A stretch of DNA of 64,000 bases from an uncultured Clostridia bacterium (GCA_947165155.1 CAMUZI010000003.1:1-64000); one strand, 5' to 3'; shown: positions 1-9,589, counted from the first letter of the stretch. A program made the numbers and translations. The notes: generated by a model not told the origin, from the letters alone.

Positions 1-257
1 AAATTCTCACTTGAACGATATTTAACTCTTATGTAATTTTCTGAATATCCCTCATGTAAACCTTCTTTATTCTTATACTTGAACAAAAAATTAACTTGTT
101 TGTATATATTTGAATTCTATCAAAAAGAAGAAAATATCACATTTTTGATTTTGCCACATAAATTCTCACTTGAACGATATTTAACTCTTATGTAATTTTC
201 TGAATATCCCTCATATAGACCTTCTTTATTCTTATACTCGAATAAAACATTAAATTT
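1..257. repeat. Tandem duplication of the mtaB 3' end
   Basis: Positions 1 to about 95 repeat positions 160 to about 254 at an offset of 159 with only a few differences. The second copy is the true 3' end of mtaB (coding on the minus strand); the first lies beyond its stop codon and is a detached, non-coding copy. Similar gene-end duplications occur at five other loci in this window. Confidence 0.85.
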
Positions 258-1313
258 TTTACCTTCAAACTTTGCAATTTCAATTTTTGAAACTCTATCA
301 GACTCTCTCATTGCTATTTTGACCCTTTCATTCTTTTCCTTTTGATCGACTGGAATTAATGATGATGCAACAGTAAACGGGCGAGGAGAAAATGGAAATA
401 CATTTACTTTTATGAAAGATACCTTATTTATAATATTTATGGTCTCATAAAAATCTTCTTCCGTCTCCCCAGGATATCCAATAATCACATCTGTAGTGAA
501 GGTAGCATTTTCAAACTTATCTCTAAACAAATCAATTATCTTTAAGTAATATTCTATATCATATCTTCTATTCATCATTCTAAGAATTTTATTACTTCCA
601 CTCTGTAGTGATAGGTGAAAATTTGGACAAATAGAATTATATTTTGAAATTTTATCTATTATTTTTAAATTTAAAGTATCGGGTTCCAAAGAACTAAGAC
701 GTATTCTTTCAAAATATCTACTAACCACATCTATTGCATCGATAATATTGAATTCTGTTCCTTGCCCGTATCTTCCTAAATTTATACCCGTCAATACGAG
801 CTCTTTAAATCCTAATTCAGAAAATCTTTTTGCCTCACAATCTATGTTTTTAATCGATTTAGACCTTATTTTTCCTCGAGTGAAGGGAATAATGCAATAT
901 GAGCAAAAATTTTCACATCCATCCTCTATTTTTATAAATGCCCTTGTCTTTTCAAACGAAGTAATACGTTTTTCATGTATCCTATCTAAATCAAATTTGT
1001 TCGATATAAAACTTATAAGATCATCTCTATTAACAATCGCATTTAGTATCAAATTCGATTTAAACTCATCCAAAATTGAGGCACATCCAGTTAGAATTAT
1101 AAAAGCGTTATTGTTAATCTTTCTGAATCTACTTATGTATTGTCTAGTTTTTCTAACACTTTCACGAGTAACGGCGCATGAGTTGACTATTATGATGTCT
1201 GCACTCTCTGGATCAGAATACTCAAGTCCATAAGATGTAAGATTGCTGTAAAAATCGCATGAATCACAACTATTTACCTTACACCCCATGGTATGAATAA
1301 AAAATCTAATCAC
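120..1313 (-). CDS. mtaB: tRNA (t6A37) methylthiotransferase, MtaB family
   Basis: A radical-SAM methylthiotransferase that adds a methylthio group to t6A37 of tRNAs reading ANN codons. The N-terminal UPF0004 domain starts with TMGCKVNSCDS and supplies the cluster-binding cysteines (MGCK, NSCAVT, TGCAS). The radical-SAM site is CENFCSYC followed by IIPFTRGK. The short TRAM-like C-terminus ends with KIKNVIFSSF. At 397 aa it is slightly shorter than typical MtaB (about 430). The GTG start at 1313 is preceded by GAGG about 8 nt upstream. It lies last in a minus-strand run after the PASTA gene. Both ends have been tandemly duplicated: the 3' end at 1-95 and the 5' end at 1421-1557. MiaB is the alternative, but the TMGCKVN start and GKIRSKS context favour MtaB. 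Confidence 0.9.
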   Translation of the reverse strand: MIRFFIHTMGCKVNSCDSCDFYSNLTSYGLEYSDPESADIIIVNSCAVTRESVRKTRQYISRFRKINNNAFIILTGCASILDEFKSNLILNAIVNRDDLISFISNKFDLDRIHEKRITSFEKTRAFIKIEDGCENFCSYCIIPFTRGKIRSKSIKNIDCEAKRFSELGFKELVLTGINLGRYGQGTEFNIIDAIDVVSRYFERIRLSSLEPDTLNLKIIDKISKYNSICPNFHLSLQSGSNKILRMMNRRYDIEYYLKIIDLFRDKFENATFTTDVIIGYPGETEEDFYETINIINKVSFIKVNVFPFSPRPFTVASSLIPVDQKEKNERVKIAMRESDRVSKIEIAKFEGKKFNVLFEYKNKEGLYEGYSENYIRVKYRSSENLCGKIKNVIFSSF

Positions 1314-1557
1314 CCAGAAACCTCTAAAATAATCTCTTTAGATTTCTCTAATTTTAAGCCTTTTTTATATGAAATTCTATGATATCATGATAATTTTTTT
1401 CTTATACATTTTTTGAAGTAATTGCTGTAAAAATCGCATGAATCACAACTATTTACCTGACATCCCATGGTATGAATAAAAAATCTAATCATCCAGAAAC
1501 CTCTAAAATAATCTCTTTAGATTTCTCTAATTTTAAGCCTTTTTTATATGAAATTCC
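1242..1557. repeat. Duplicated PASTA-gene/mtaB junction
   Basis: Positions 1242-1378 and 1421-1557 are near-identical direct repeats at an offset of 179. Each holds the end of the PASTA gene joined to the first codons of mtaB. In the copy next to the intact PASTA gene its TGA stop overlaps an ATG, which opens a 35-codon truncated mtaB start that runs out of frame. The other copy leads into the intact mtaB. The ancestral order was therefore PASTA gene overlapping mtaB, later split by duplication. Confidence 0.85.
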
Positions 1558-2010
1558 ATAGTATCCTAAAACTACTCCCTCTTCCCCCTCACTTGGAATA
1601 ACCATAGCTCTAGGAACGAACCCAGCATTCGATATCTTAATTGACGCTTCTCCGATTACTCTACCCCTAACATCCGGTAACTCTGCAAATCGACTTCCCT
1701 CACTTACAACCGCCATTATAGTGGTATCTTCTCTGCATTTTTCTCCAAACCTAGGAGATTGGCTAATAATACATCCAGCCGAAAACTCCTCACTACAATC
1801 TTTTTTGATTTGAACCACATTATAATCACTCGAAATTTTATTAAAATCTTGCCCAACTAAATTCGGCGCTAGAAATTCATAGTTACAATCACTTTTTCTC
1901 TGCACAACAGAGCGATTTGGTCTTCGCGTAAGACTCAACGATGAAACTACAGCAGCAAAAAATACAAAACTAAACGATAATGCAATCACAATCTTCGACG
2001 TTCTGGTCAA
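1489..2010 (-). CDS. Membrane-anchored PASTA-domain protein
   Basis: A 173-aa protein with one N-terminal membrane helix (about residues 8-27) and two extracytoplasmic PASTA-like repeats (about 45-105 and 108-172). The second starts with LPDVRGRVIGEASIKISNAG, the classical PASTA opening. PASTA domains bind peptidoglycan fragments and normally form the outer part of PrkC/PknB kinases or class A/B PBPs; here there is no kinase or transpeptidase part. The TTG start at 2010 follows AAGGGGATGA at the end of the VanY gene, so the two are probably co-transcribed. With VanY and the metallophosphoesterase it suggests a cell-envelope function. The exact role is unknown. Confidence 0.75.
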   Translation of the reverse strand: MTRTSKIVIALSFSFVFFAAVVSSLSLTRRPNRSVVQRKSDCNYEFLAPNLVGQDFNKISSDYNVVQIKKDCSEEFSAGCIISQSPRFGEKCREDTTIMAVVSEGSRFAELPDVRGRVIGEASIKISNAGFVPRAMVIPSEGEEGVVLGYYGISYKKGLKLEKSKEIILEVSG

Positions 2011-2016
2011 TGAACA

Positions 2017-3006
2017 TCATCCCCTTTGTTTTATTTTAGCTACTGCATATTCCTCCAAACTTTTATAGTTTTTCACCTCGCCAGCATAATCTCCGACATA
2101 TCTGAAATGCCAAGGTTCATAATCAACTCCAGTATCTTTCATATTTTCCCTCGTATACCGAAGAACCCATCCATACTTCCACGCATTTTCTAATAACCAC
2201 TTGCACCCAGATGTTTTTTCAAAACTATAGTCTATCGGATAGAAATCAATAGCTAGTCCATAATTATGTTCACTTTGACCAGGTTTTGCAACCCTTTTTG
2301 ATGCAATTTTTGTCGCTTTTTCACGATTTTTCTCATTTTTTAGCACCTCTTTCAATTTCCTTTGAAATAAATTATTCTGATAATCAAAACTTCTATATCC
2401 GGAGCCAACAAAAACTTCCACCCCTTCTTTCAAGGCATCATTAACCATTTTAGTTAAAGAATCATATACCTCGCCACTTACCTCAACGCTATTTCTAACA
2501 TCTTTGTATTTGTCACTCTTTCTATTAGAAAATTTTTTCAAACTCTTGGGCTTAAAATCTTTTGGAATCGGATTTGATCCGTTGACTACTCTAAGCTCGG
2601 GAGGACAAGTTTTATTCCACTCAGAAAAATCGTAATCGCAAAGATTTCCCTCATTTTTTTTCGAATCATAAAGAAAAGATGAACCATCGCTAACCTTCTC
2701 TTCTTTCGTCGGATTACTGTCAATATTCTTTCGAATATCCTTAGAATCTTTCTTCTCATCTATCGAAGAATCATCATCTACTGAAGATGAAGTTTCGACA
2801 ACTCTTTCTTCCCGCAAAATATTTGGAACATTGTCAATCGGATTAAAAGTAGAAAATCCGGTAAGCTTCTGATAAAACAAAAATATACAAAGAGCTAAAA
2901 AAGAAACGATCAAAACTGAAAATAAAATCACTTGCATAGTGAATGAAAATAAGAACTTTTTTATTTTTATAAGTCTTGTTTCTTTTAGATATTTATATTT
3001 TTTCAT
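2017..3006 (-). CDS. D-alanyl-D-alanine carboxypeptidase, VanY/M15B family
   Basis: A 329-aa membrane-anchored peptidase that should remove the terminal D-Ala from peptidoglycan stem peptides. There is a basic N-terminus, one membrane helix (about residues 24-46), an acidic Ser/Lys-rich linker (about 55-135) and a C-terminal M15B domain. The Zn-binding motifs are present: SEHNYGLAIDFYPID (SxHxxGxAxD) and EPWHFRYVG (ExWHxxY). YRSFDYQ matches the conserved GYRS region. The ATG at 3006 is preceded by AATGGAG and lies 2 nt past the metallophosphoesterase stop, so translation is likely coupled. Confidence 0.9.
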   Translation of the reverse strand: MKKYKYLKETRLIKIKKFLFSFTMQVILFSVLIVSFLALCIFLFYQKLTGFSTFNPIDNVPNILREERVVETSSSVDDDSSIDEKKDSKDIRKNIDSNPTKEEKVSDGSSFLYDSKKNEGNLCDYDFSEWNKTCPPELRVVNGSNPIPKDFKPKSLKKFSNRKSDKYKDVRNSVEVSGEVYDSLTKMVNDALKEGVEVFVGSGYRSFDYQNNLFQRKLKEVLKNEKNREKATKIASKRVAKPGQSEHNYGLAIDFYPIDYSFEKTSGCKWLLENAWKYGWVLRYTRENMKDTGVDYEPWHFRYVGDYAGEVKNYKSLEEYAVAKIKQRG

Positions 3007-3008
3007 TT

Positions 3009-5750
3009 TTACTCCATTCTAAAAATACAATCTACATTTTTACTATTTACAAAATTACTGGGGATCTTCTTCAAATTGCTAGAATGTACAAAAACTTTAA
3101 CGTCTCCGAGGACCTTAATTATACTTTTGCTATATAAACTCGAATATTGTTCTACCCACACATCATCAATAAGAACTAGACTACTATTTTCATACATAAC
3201 AAAAGAAGAGATAGGAGGATACAGTGAAAGCTTCTTTCTATTATTGTCTATTATTATCTTCCCACCTATGTGAAAATTAATTCCTCTTTTCACTACGAAA
3301 CTAACAAATTTTAGCTTTGCATCTCCTTTTATAAGCAAATCCCTATCTATTTTTAGATTTCTCCCAAAGCCAAATCTATTTTCAAACTTTATCACATCAC
3401 ATCTTATTATTATAGTTCTTATATTCTTATTTTTCAACGATGACAAGAACTCGTCCTTATTGAATACAATAGCAATATTACCCGTTCTTATTTTTCTATA
3501 GGAAGAGTTATATTTTAATAATTCTTTCAGACGCTCAGAAGATTTTATTTTTAATTTATCATCTTCAGATAGGCACCTATACCTTTCATTCAAGTTATCC
3601 ACTCTTGCTTGCATAGAAATCCACGGAACAATTGTCAGATTTTTTATTTCACTTTCTATCGATTCCCTTTCATACGCTAATTTTTCATCTCTTATTATCT
3701 TAAATTCATCTATTACACTAAATTTTTCATCAGCAAGATGTATGATTTCAATTTTCATTTCATCTTCAGTTACTTTTATTCTAGAAAACGAGGGAGTGTG
3801 AAGATCTAACAATATCTCGTTATTTGCTTTCTTATTTACAAAAATTCGATAGTTTTTAACTCCAATTGGACCTAAAGTTATAAAAATAGTTCCCACCATG
3901 TTCAAAAAATTACCATCTGCTTCTTTTATCTCATCAGTAGGAACTCCAAAACTCATGGGGCGAGACCTTGAATATACGTGGTCGTGTCCTCCTATTACTA
4001 AATCGACTCCATACTTTACACATGCTTCGTTTATTTGATTCCTAAGTTTACTTATATCTTCTGCATCACTATGAGGGCCGTTTGAGTAAACACTTTTGTG
4101 CATAAATATTATCTTCCACTTAGCCTTACTATTACTAAAAGCCGAATGCATCCATCTGAATTGCTCATCATCAAGACCGTCACCAGTATTATTGTTTAAA
4201 AATACAAATAAGCAATTATCTTTCTCAAATGAATAATAAACTCCTTTTTTTATTGTTTGCTCCGGAATTTCAACATTAAAATGATTTGTAATAGATTCTG
4301 GAACACCCGCAAAGTCGAGATTAGGATGAAACTTAGCTTCGTGATTTCCCGCTATGGGAAAAATAGGTATCCTACTCCAACTTTTTGAGTTTAAAAGAAA
4401 ATCCCAGTAATTTTCATTGTTCCCATCGTCAACAAAATCGCCAAGATGAGCTACAAATTGCGCGCTTTCAAACTCTTTATATATTTTATCGAATACATCC
4501 CCAAATGTATCATAATCTTTTTTTGTCATTCCCTGAGAATCTGACATAACTAGAAAATCGCAACACTTATCATCTTTTATAGTAAAATCACTCTTAAAGT
4601 TTCCAATTCCTCGTCGAACTCTTATAAAGTATCTCTTATCTGTCTTAAGATTATTAAGAGTAACTGAATATCTACTCATATTTTCAACCTGATATTCAGC
4701 AATAGTTCCAAAATCAAATACAGTCGGACGAGATACTTTCACCGTTTCGCATTTTGCTTTCACCAGAACAGAATTTAAAAAAGCAATATTTTCACTTATT
4801 TCCAAGTATTCGTCTACGTCATTTACGCCAAACCATCTGAATCTACGGGAATGTATATTACTTCCCATGCACATAGTAAAATTAAATCTATTTTCTCCAC
4901 GGTTACTAGAAGTTTCAGATGTATTAAAAATTAAGTCGTTTATTATCGAAACAAGATGGTCTCCTAAACCTTTTAAAAATGCTTCTCCCACATAGTTATC
5001 AATTAAGTTATCCATCATTTTTTCAAAGTTCAATTTAAAAATTTTCAAAAGATCAGAAACCTTTCCCTGGTTCGTCTTTTTATTAAGTAAAAACCTGAGA
5101 ACTTTGGAATCGAGTATGATATCGTAATTTAAATAGACATTATCACTCAAATTGTTCAAAGATTTTACAATAACATCCGAAATAAAATATACAAAATCTT
5201 TTGCCAAATCCATCTCGTTTATATTACTGATAGCATATATTAGCCAATCAGGGAATCCCACATTTGCTGTACTGTAATAGTTAAGCAGAATACAAATGAC
5301 TAAATCATATAAATTCTTCTCTCCGAAATCTCGGTTGGAAATAAACTCCTTTTGGGTTAATTTAATTAACACTTTATTTATTTTATTTATCAAATAATTC
5401 TCATCTTTTATGAAAATATCTTGAATCTGCTCGAACACATCATCTACGCTTTTTATTATCTTATCATCAGATATAACAATCTGAGAAACAAAAAAAGAGA
5501 TCCACCCAACACAGTCAATATGAACTGCGTTGTTTTTATAATATATATTAAATTTACCTAATTTTTTACTTATACTAACAGATTTCACTAACCTAAGACA
5601 TCTCTTGATTCGTCTTATAATAAGTTTTTCTAAATCTATGCCGGGGAACTTTTTTTCTATACTCTTTTTTATTCCGTATTTTCTAACCTCTTGGAAGAAT
5701 GGATCGAGAGATGCTCTTATAATCTGTCTTACTTTTTCAACATCAGACAC
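3009..5750 (-). CDS. Large calcineurin-like metallophosphoesterase, purple acid phosphatase-like
   Basis: A 913-aa protein. The central catalytic region carries metallophosphoesterase blocks in order: LVMSDSQG, AHLGDFVDDGNN, IAGNHEAKF, IIFMHKSVYS and GGHDHVYSRSRP. It is preceded by a short fibronectin-like strand region ending KRYFIRVRRG, as in purple acid phosphatases. The usual D-x-H of motif I is D-x-Q here, which would change one metal ligand. About 290 N-terminal residues and 250 C-terminal residues (beta-rich, with DNNRKKLSLYPP) match nothing I recognise. There is no signal peptide, unusual for this family. The GTG start at 5750 has GGAGGAG upstream. It leads a four-gene envelope cluster with vanY, the PASTA gene and mtaB. 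Confidence 0.8.
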   Translation of the reverse strand: MSDVEKVRQIIRASLDPFFQEVRKYGIKKSIEKKFPGIDLEKLIIRRIKRCLRLVKSVSISKKLGKFNIYYKNNAVHIDCVGWISFFVSQIVISDDKIIKSVDDVFEQIQDIFIKDENYLINKINKVLIKLTQKEFISNRDFGEKNLYDLVICILLNYYSTANVGFPDWLIYAISNINEMDLAKDFVYFISDVIVKSLNNLSDNVYLNYDIILDSKVLRFLLNKKTNQGKVSDLLKIFKLNFEKMMDNLIDNYVGEAFLKGLGDHLVSIINDLIFNTSETSSNRGENRFNFTMCMGSNIHSRRFRWFGVNDVDEYLEISENIAFLNSVLVKAKCETVKVSRPTVFDFGTIAEYQVENMSRYSVTLNNLKTDKRYFIRVRRGIGNFKSDFTIKDDKCCDFLVMSDSQGMTKKDYDTFGDVFDKIYKEFESAQFVAHLGDFVDDGNNENYWDFLLNSKSWSRIPIFPIAGNHEAKFHPNLDFAGVPESITNHFNVEIPEQTIKKGVYYSFEKDNCLFVFLNNNTGDGLDDEQFRWMHSAFSNSKAKWKIIFMHKSVYSNGPHSDAEDISKLRNQINEACVKYGVDLVIGGHDHVYSRSRPMSFGVPTDEIKEADGNFLNMVGTIFITLGPIGVKNYRIFVNKKANNEILLDLHTPSFSRIKVTEDEMKIEIIHLADEKFSVIDEFKIIRDEKLAYERESIESEIKNLTIVPWISMQARVDNLNERYRCLSEDDKLKIKSSERLKELLKYNSSYRKIRTGNIAIVFNKDEFLSSLKNKNIRTIIIRCDVIKFENRFGFGRNLKIDRDLLIKGDAKLKFVSFVVKRGINFHIGGKIIIDNNRKKLSLYPPISSFVMYENSSLVLIDDVWVEQYSSLYSKSIIKVLGDVKVFVHSSNLKKIPSNFVNSKNVDCIFRME

Positions 5751-5763
5751 GAAACTCCTCCCC

Positions 5764-6594
5764 TTATTGAATCATTTCTTTCAAATTGAGTATTTCTTCC
5801 GCATACCCGATAAGGTCATTGGGAGTTTCTAAAATAAATGGAAGATTTTTAAGATAGGAATGATTCATAATTTTTCTGAATACACTAATATCAATAAACC
5901 CCTTTCCTATTTTTTCATGTCTATCTTTTTTACTTCCCATCGGATTTTTACTATCGTTCAAATGGATAAGTTTCAATCTTTCAATTCCTATTTTTTTATC
6001 AAACTCTTCCAATATACCATCTAACTTATTGAAGTCAAATCCTGCATCAAACATATGACAAGTATCAAAGCAAACTCCCAAATTCGGACTAGAACCAGAG
6101 CCCTTTATTATATCCGAGAGTTCATCGAAAGTCGAACCCACTTCGCTTCCCTTTCCCGCCATGGTTTCAAGAACTATACATGTGTTTTTACAATCCCTCG
6201 AAAGAACTTTTCCTAGCGAATCAGAAATAAAATCAATTGCCCTCGAGATTCCTAAGCCGGTGTGACTTCCCGGATGTAAATTATATATATTACCAGGGAT
6301 ACTTTCCATTTTTTTTATATCACTACTGAGCATTTTTAGCGAAAATTCCCTAACATTCGGTCTAGATGAACATAGATTGATAGTATACGGTGAATGTGCA
6401 ACTATTTGTGAAAAATTATTCTTCTTAGAAAATTCTATGAATGAGTCTATGTCCTCTTTTTTAAGCTCGATACTCTTCCCACTTTTTGGATTTCTAAGAA
6501 AAAATTGAAAAGTATTTCCTCCGATAGAAAAAGCGGCATAAGACATTGACATAAAACCGTCGCTAGATGACAAATGACATCCTATATTTAACAT
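5764..6594 (-). CDS. nfo: Deoxyribonuclease IV (AP endonuclease)
   Basis: A 276-aa TIM-barrel Zn endonuclease of the Nfo family that cuts abasic sites in base-excision repair. Recognisable blocks include the N-terminal IGCHLSSSDGF, the FFLRNP motif, NLHPGSHTG (metal-binding His), CIVLETMAGKGSEVGSTFDE, GVCFDTCHMFDAGFD and LIHLNDSKNPMGSKKDRHEKIGKG (split here only for description). Length matches the family. Its ATG overlaps the gpsA stop by one base (TAATG), so the two are translationally coupled. Confidence 0.95.
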   Translation of the reverse strand: MLNIGCHLSSSDGFMSMSYAAFSIGGNTFQFFLRNPKSGKSIELKKEDIDSFIEFSKKNNFSQIVAHSPYTINLCSSRPNVREFSLKMLSSDIKKMESIPGNIYNLHPGSHTGLGISRAIDFISDSLGKVLSRDCKNTCIVLETMAGKGSEVGSTFDELSDIIKGSGSSPNLGVCFDTCHMFDAGFDFNKLDGILEEFDKKIGIERLKLIHLNDSKNPMGSKKDRHEKIGKGFIDISVFRKIMNHSYLKNLPFILETPNDLIGYAEEILNLKEMIQ

Positions 6595-7547
6595 TAACTT
6601 CCTTTACTAGAAAAAAGATATTTTATAGCTTCCCTAGGTGTTTTAATCCTATCAATAACTTTATATATTTCAGAGCATATAGGCAAATCAAGTTTGATAT
6701 CACTACATATCTTATTTATAGCTTTTGAAGTCCCAACACCCTCAGCGATAAACGAAATTTTCTCACCTGTAACTAATGATTCTCCAAATTTTCTGTTATT
6801 GCTTTCATGAGAAAATAGTGTAGCTTGAAAATCACCAAGATGACACAATCCATATGCCGATTCTCTTTTCCCTCCCTTTTTTTCAATGAGTTTAGAAACT
6901 TCTCTTGCCCCCATTACCATCAGAGGGCCTTTCAAAGATTCCATATTTAAGGCATCTAACACGCCTGCGGCGATTCCAAGGACATTCTTACATGCAGCTC
7001 CAATTTCATTTCCAACAAGATCATTTCCCTTAAAACATTTGATTAGATTACTCGATAGAAGAAGTATCAACTCATTTTTTAAATTCTCATTTTTGGAGTC
7101 TATAACCATACAGGTAGGAATTCCATTTGTGATACTCTTGACATGCCCTGGCCCAACCCATATTGCAACCGGAGTGTTTGGAAAAAACTCACTAAAAATT
7201 TCAGTTAAACGAAGCCCAGTGGATTCTTCTATACCCTTCATACACAATATAACTTTTTTAGATTCTAAATTTATATTTCTATCTTTCAAATCTGAAAGAA
7301 ATGACCTGAAATTCTGTGAGTTTATAGAAATAACAATATAATCTTGAGCCAAAGCCAAGTTTAAATCCGAGCAAATATTAACTTCTGGCCCAAAACACAC
7401 CGATGAGTTACACCTTTTAGAAATCAAATCTTCGGTCTTTTTTGAGCCCTCTCTTCCCCATATTACTAGGTTATGTCCTAGCCTACTTATATACCAAGAT
7501 ATTAAAGTTCCCCATCTTCCAACACCTAACACAGCAAACCTAGCCAA
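6594..7547 (-). CDS. gpsA: Glycerol-3-phosphate dehydrogenase [NAD(P)+]
   Basis: Reduces dihydroxyacetone phosphate to sn-glycerol 3-phosphate, the backbone for phospholipids. The 317-aa protein opens with the Rossmann motif AVLGVGRWGTLISW (GxGxWG). It has CMKGIEE, the substrate-binding GNEIGAACKNVLGIAAG with the catalytic Lys in CKN, and a C-terminal region with GEGV-like AEGVGTSKAI. The start is TTG at 7547 with AGGAGG 6 nt upstream. It is the first gene of the gpsA-nfo pair. Confidence 0.95.
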   Translation of the reverse strand: MARFAVLGVGRWGTLISWYISRLGHNLVIWGREGSKKTEDLISKRCNSSVCFGPEVNICSDLNLALAQDYIVISINSQNFRSFLSDLKDRNINLESKKVILCMKGIEESTGLRLTEIFSEFFPNTPVAIWVGPGHVKSITNGIPTCMVIDSKNENLKNELILLLSSNLIKCFKGNDLVGNEIGAACKNVLGIAAGVLDALNMESLKGPLMVMGAREVSKLIEKKGGKRESAYGLCHLGDFQATLFSHESNNRKFGESLVTGEKISFIAEGVGTSKAINKICSDIKLDLPICSEIYKVIDRIKTPREAIKYLFSSKGS

Positions 7548-7591
7548 TTTTTCCTCCTAATTGAAAAATTTCATTGAATTATATATTCAAA

Positions 7592-7626
7592 CAAAAGCAA
7601 ATGCATTCCCAATAAGTAGGAATGCA
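7592..7626 (-). terminator. Rho-independent terminator of the surface-protein pair
   Basis: On the minus strand an 8-bp perfect stem (TGCATTCC / GGAATGCA, 9-nt loop) at 7602-7626 is followed by a T-rich tract (TTTGCTTTTGTTTG). It lies about 30 nt past the stop of the 7658-8821 gene and ahead of gpsA. Confidence 0.7.
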
Positions 7627-7657
7627 CAAGATATCTTGTATTTTCTTCCTATTTAGG

Positions 7658-8821
7658 TCAATCTCTTATCTTTCTTTTCCTTGAAATCAAAACATACATC
7701 AAACTAATAGAAGACATAAGTGACAGATACAAAATACTTGAATAATCTTCACCGGTTTTTGTACTCAACGCATTATAGTACGGAGAAAGGCTAGATAAAC
7801 TAGATGTTGAACTACTTGATTTTTTCGCACCCACAACTGCATATGGTGAGTAATGAGTCAAAGTTAACCTGGCATACATACCTGCCTCTGGGAATCCCTC
7901 ACCATAGATATCAGTAAACTTACTAGCACTCGCATATTGAACTGCAACAAGTTTATCGTTATCTTTTGTTATAAACAAACCATTGATATCATTAGGATCC
8001 CAATCATCCCCAAGTTGAACGTATAATCCAGCTATTTTACCAGTTTCTTCATAAAAATTTTTGTATTCTGTTTTTCCGTCTGGCTTTGTAACACCAACCA
8101 AAAAGATCTCAATTTTATTAGCTTCTGCTTTCTTTTTGTAAACATCGTCTATTTGCTTGAAGTAATCCGCATATTCTTCATCACCTTCTTTGAGCCATTT
8201 AACATGGAAGCGTGAACCTATCTCAAATACTCCATTTGTGTTATCAAGACCATACCATGCACCTGTTCCTTCGGATTCTTCTCTCAGCCATATGACACCT
8301 TTCTTATCAACAATTGCACTAGTGGTACCATCTGCCGAAACAGAATAATTTATATTCATAGGAATATCTGAGCTACTACTTCCACTACTTTGGCTGTCTC
8401 CACTGTCCTGGGCGTTCTCACTACTTTCTTTTTTTACGATATTCACCACCAAATGATTAGGATCAGACTCACTACCGGTGTAATTTGTGTCACCTGTAAT
8501 ATAGTAGTACACATCGTATTTTCCTTCCTTGAGTGCCATTGGAACCGTTGGACTGAAAGTACCAGTTTCCCCAAGTCTGTACATTATAGTTCCCCTTCCT
8601 TTGTAGTAATCACTAATGTTAATCAAATTTTGTGCCTCTCCCGTATAATTTAAAGTCACTTCTTTATCACTAGTGACTTGTACAGATCCGATCGAAGTAC
8701 CAAGGTTATTATTGCTAGGTGGAATCAATGTCTCACCAGCAGCATTTAGTACTCCAGCTGAATTTAAAATAATCGACATAGACAATGCGGCAATTGATAA
8801 CGATTTAAATTTAAACATCAT
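7658..8821 (-). CDS. Secreted surface protein with degenerate sorting signal
   Basis: A 387-aa protein with a signal peptide (residues 1-28, ending LNAAG), an extracellular region, a Ser-rich linker (about 137-150) and a C-terminus made of STKTGED, a hydrophobic segment and RKRKIRD. That tail resembles an LPxTG sorting signal with the leucine-proline part altered, so sortase attachment or simple membrane anchoring are both possible. No sortase is in the window. The region GKYDVYYYITGDTNYTGS resembles the end of the next gene upstream, so the two share a domain. A near-C-terminal sequence (GMYARLTLTHYSPYAVVG) is typical of clostridial surface proteins. The ATG at 8821 has AAGGAG upstream. Confidence 0.75.
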   Translation of the reverse strand: MMFKFKSLSIAALSMSIILNSAGVLNAAGETLIPPSNNNLGTSIGSVQVTSDKEVTLNYTGEAQNLINISDYYKGRGTIMYRLGETGTFSPTVPMALKEGKYDVYYYITGDTNYTGSESDPNHLVVNIVKKESSENAQDSGDSQSSGSSSSDIPMNINYSVSADGTTSAIVDKKGVIWLREESEGTGAWYGLDNTNGVFEIGSRFHVKWLKEGDEEYADYFKQIDDVYKKKAEANKIEIFLVGVTKPDGKTEYKNFYEETGKIAGLYVQLGDDWDPNDINGLFITKDNDKLVAVQYASASKFTDIYGEGFPEAGMYARLTLTHYSPYAVVGAKKSSSSTSSLSSLSPYYNALSTKTGEDYSSILYLSLMSSISLMYVLISRKRKIRD

Positions 8822-8848
8822 AAAGCAACAACTCCTTAACTACCAATT

Positions 8849-9310
8849 TTAGGATCCTATCTTCACATCATGGGTTACAATATAATGTATGTCGTACTTC
8901 CCATCTTCTTTGACTATCATATTGCTCAACGTCGCATCACCAACATATTCTACCCAATCTGAAGTTTCCTTTAAATTTCCTTCAACATTTGTGAAAGTGT
9001 ATCGCAACCACAACCTAACACTCCCCCCCAACTGATTAGCCACAAAGTCAATAAGTCTTTGTTTCACTTTGTTGTATTTCAAATTTGAAAACAATTGAAT
9101 ACGTATTTTTCCGAAAGCGCCGGCATCGATAGTCACCAGTTTGCCCTTAACCGTACCCTCAACCTCAAGTGTAGTTTCTACAGGTGATGAACTAATACTT
9201 GTTGTAGGTTGACTATCCTCAGCGTTAACCTGAGAAGAAAAACAACCAAACAACATCGATGCAGATAATCCAACGGTACACGCCTTCCTAAGAAACTCCT
9301 TAAAACTCAT
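8849..9310 (-). CDS. Small secreted protein related to the downstream surface protein
   Basis: A 153-aa protein with a signal peptide (SMLFGCFSSQVNAED; a lipobox-like LFGC is also possible). The C-terminal part contains DGKYDIHYIVTHDVKIGS, which parallels GKYDVYYYITGDTNYTGS of the downstream surface protein. I chose the ATG at 9310 because AAAGGTGG sits 6 nt before it; the in-frame ATG at 9328 would include this ribosome site. The protein stops where the homologous domain would continue, so it may be a truncated duplicate. The two genes are 27 nt apart, in one transcript ending at the terminator at 7592-7626. Confidence 0.65.
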   Translation of the reverse strand: MSFKEFLRKACTVGLSASMLFGCFSSQVNAEDSQPTTSISSSPVETTLEVEGTVKGKLVTIDAGAFGKIRIQLFSNLKYNKVKQRLIDFVANQLGGSVRLWLRYTFTNVEGNLKETSDWVEYVGDATLSNMIVKEDGKYDIHYIVTHDVKIGS

Positions 9311-9589
9311 AATAAAACCACCTTTCAACGTAAAATTCCAGCAAACTATCCAAGAACCCCCTTTCTAAAATACTTAGTAAGACACTCTAAATCATACAAA
9401 AAAAAATGTCAACTATGTACTATTTACGCCAACAACATTGGTCAAATTTTGTTATTATTGACATTTTCAATACTTTATTTTCGAAAATTTTCGATTTTTA
9501 TATCTTGAAACTATTTTTGTTTTAATCTAGCATTGATAAACATATTTTTTATCAAACTTGAAATTTGTATTTTTATTCTAGGATTGAAA

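Noticed and set aside
748..1233. 161-codon plus-strand open frame opposite mtaB
   Set aside because: Shadow of mtaB; no ribosome site and no protein-like features.
6886..7341. 151-codon plus-strand frame opposite gpsA
   Set aside because: Shadow of the conserved gpsA gene.
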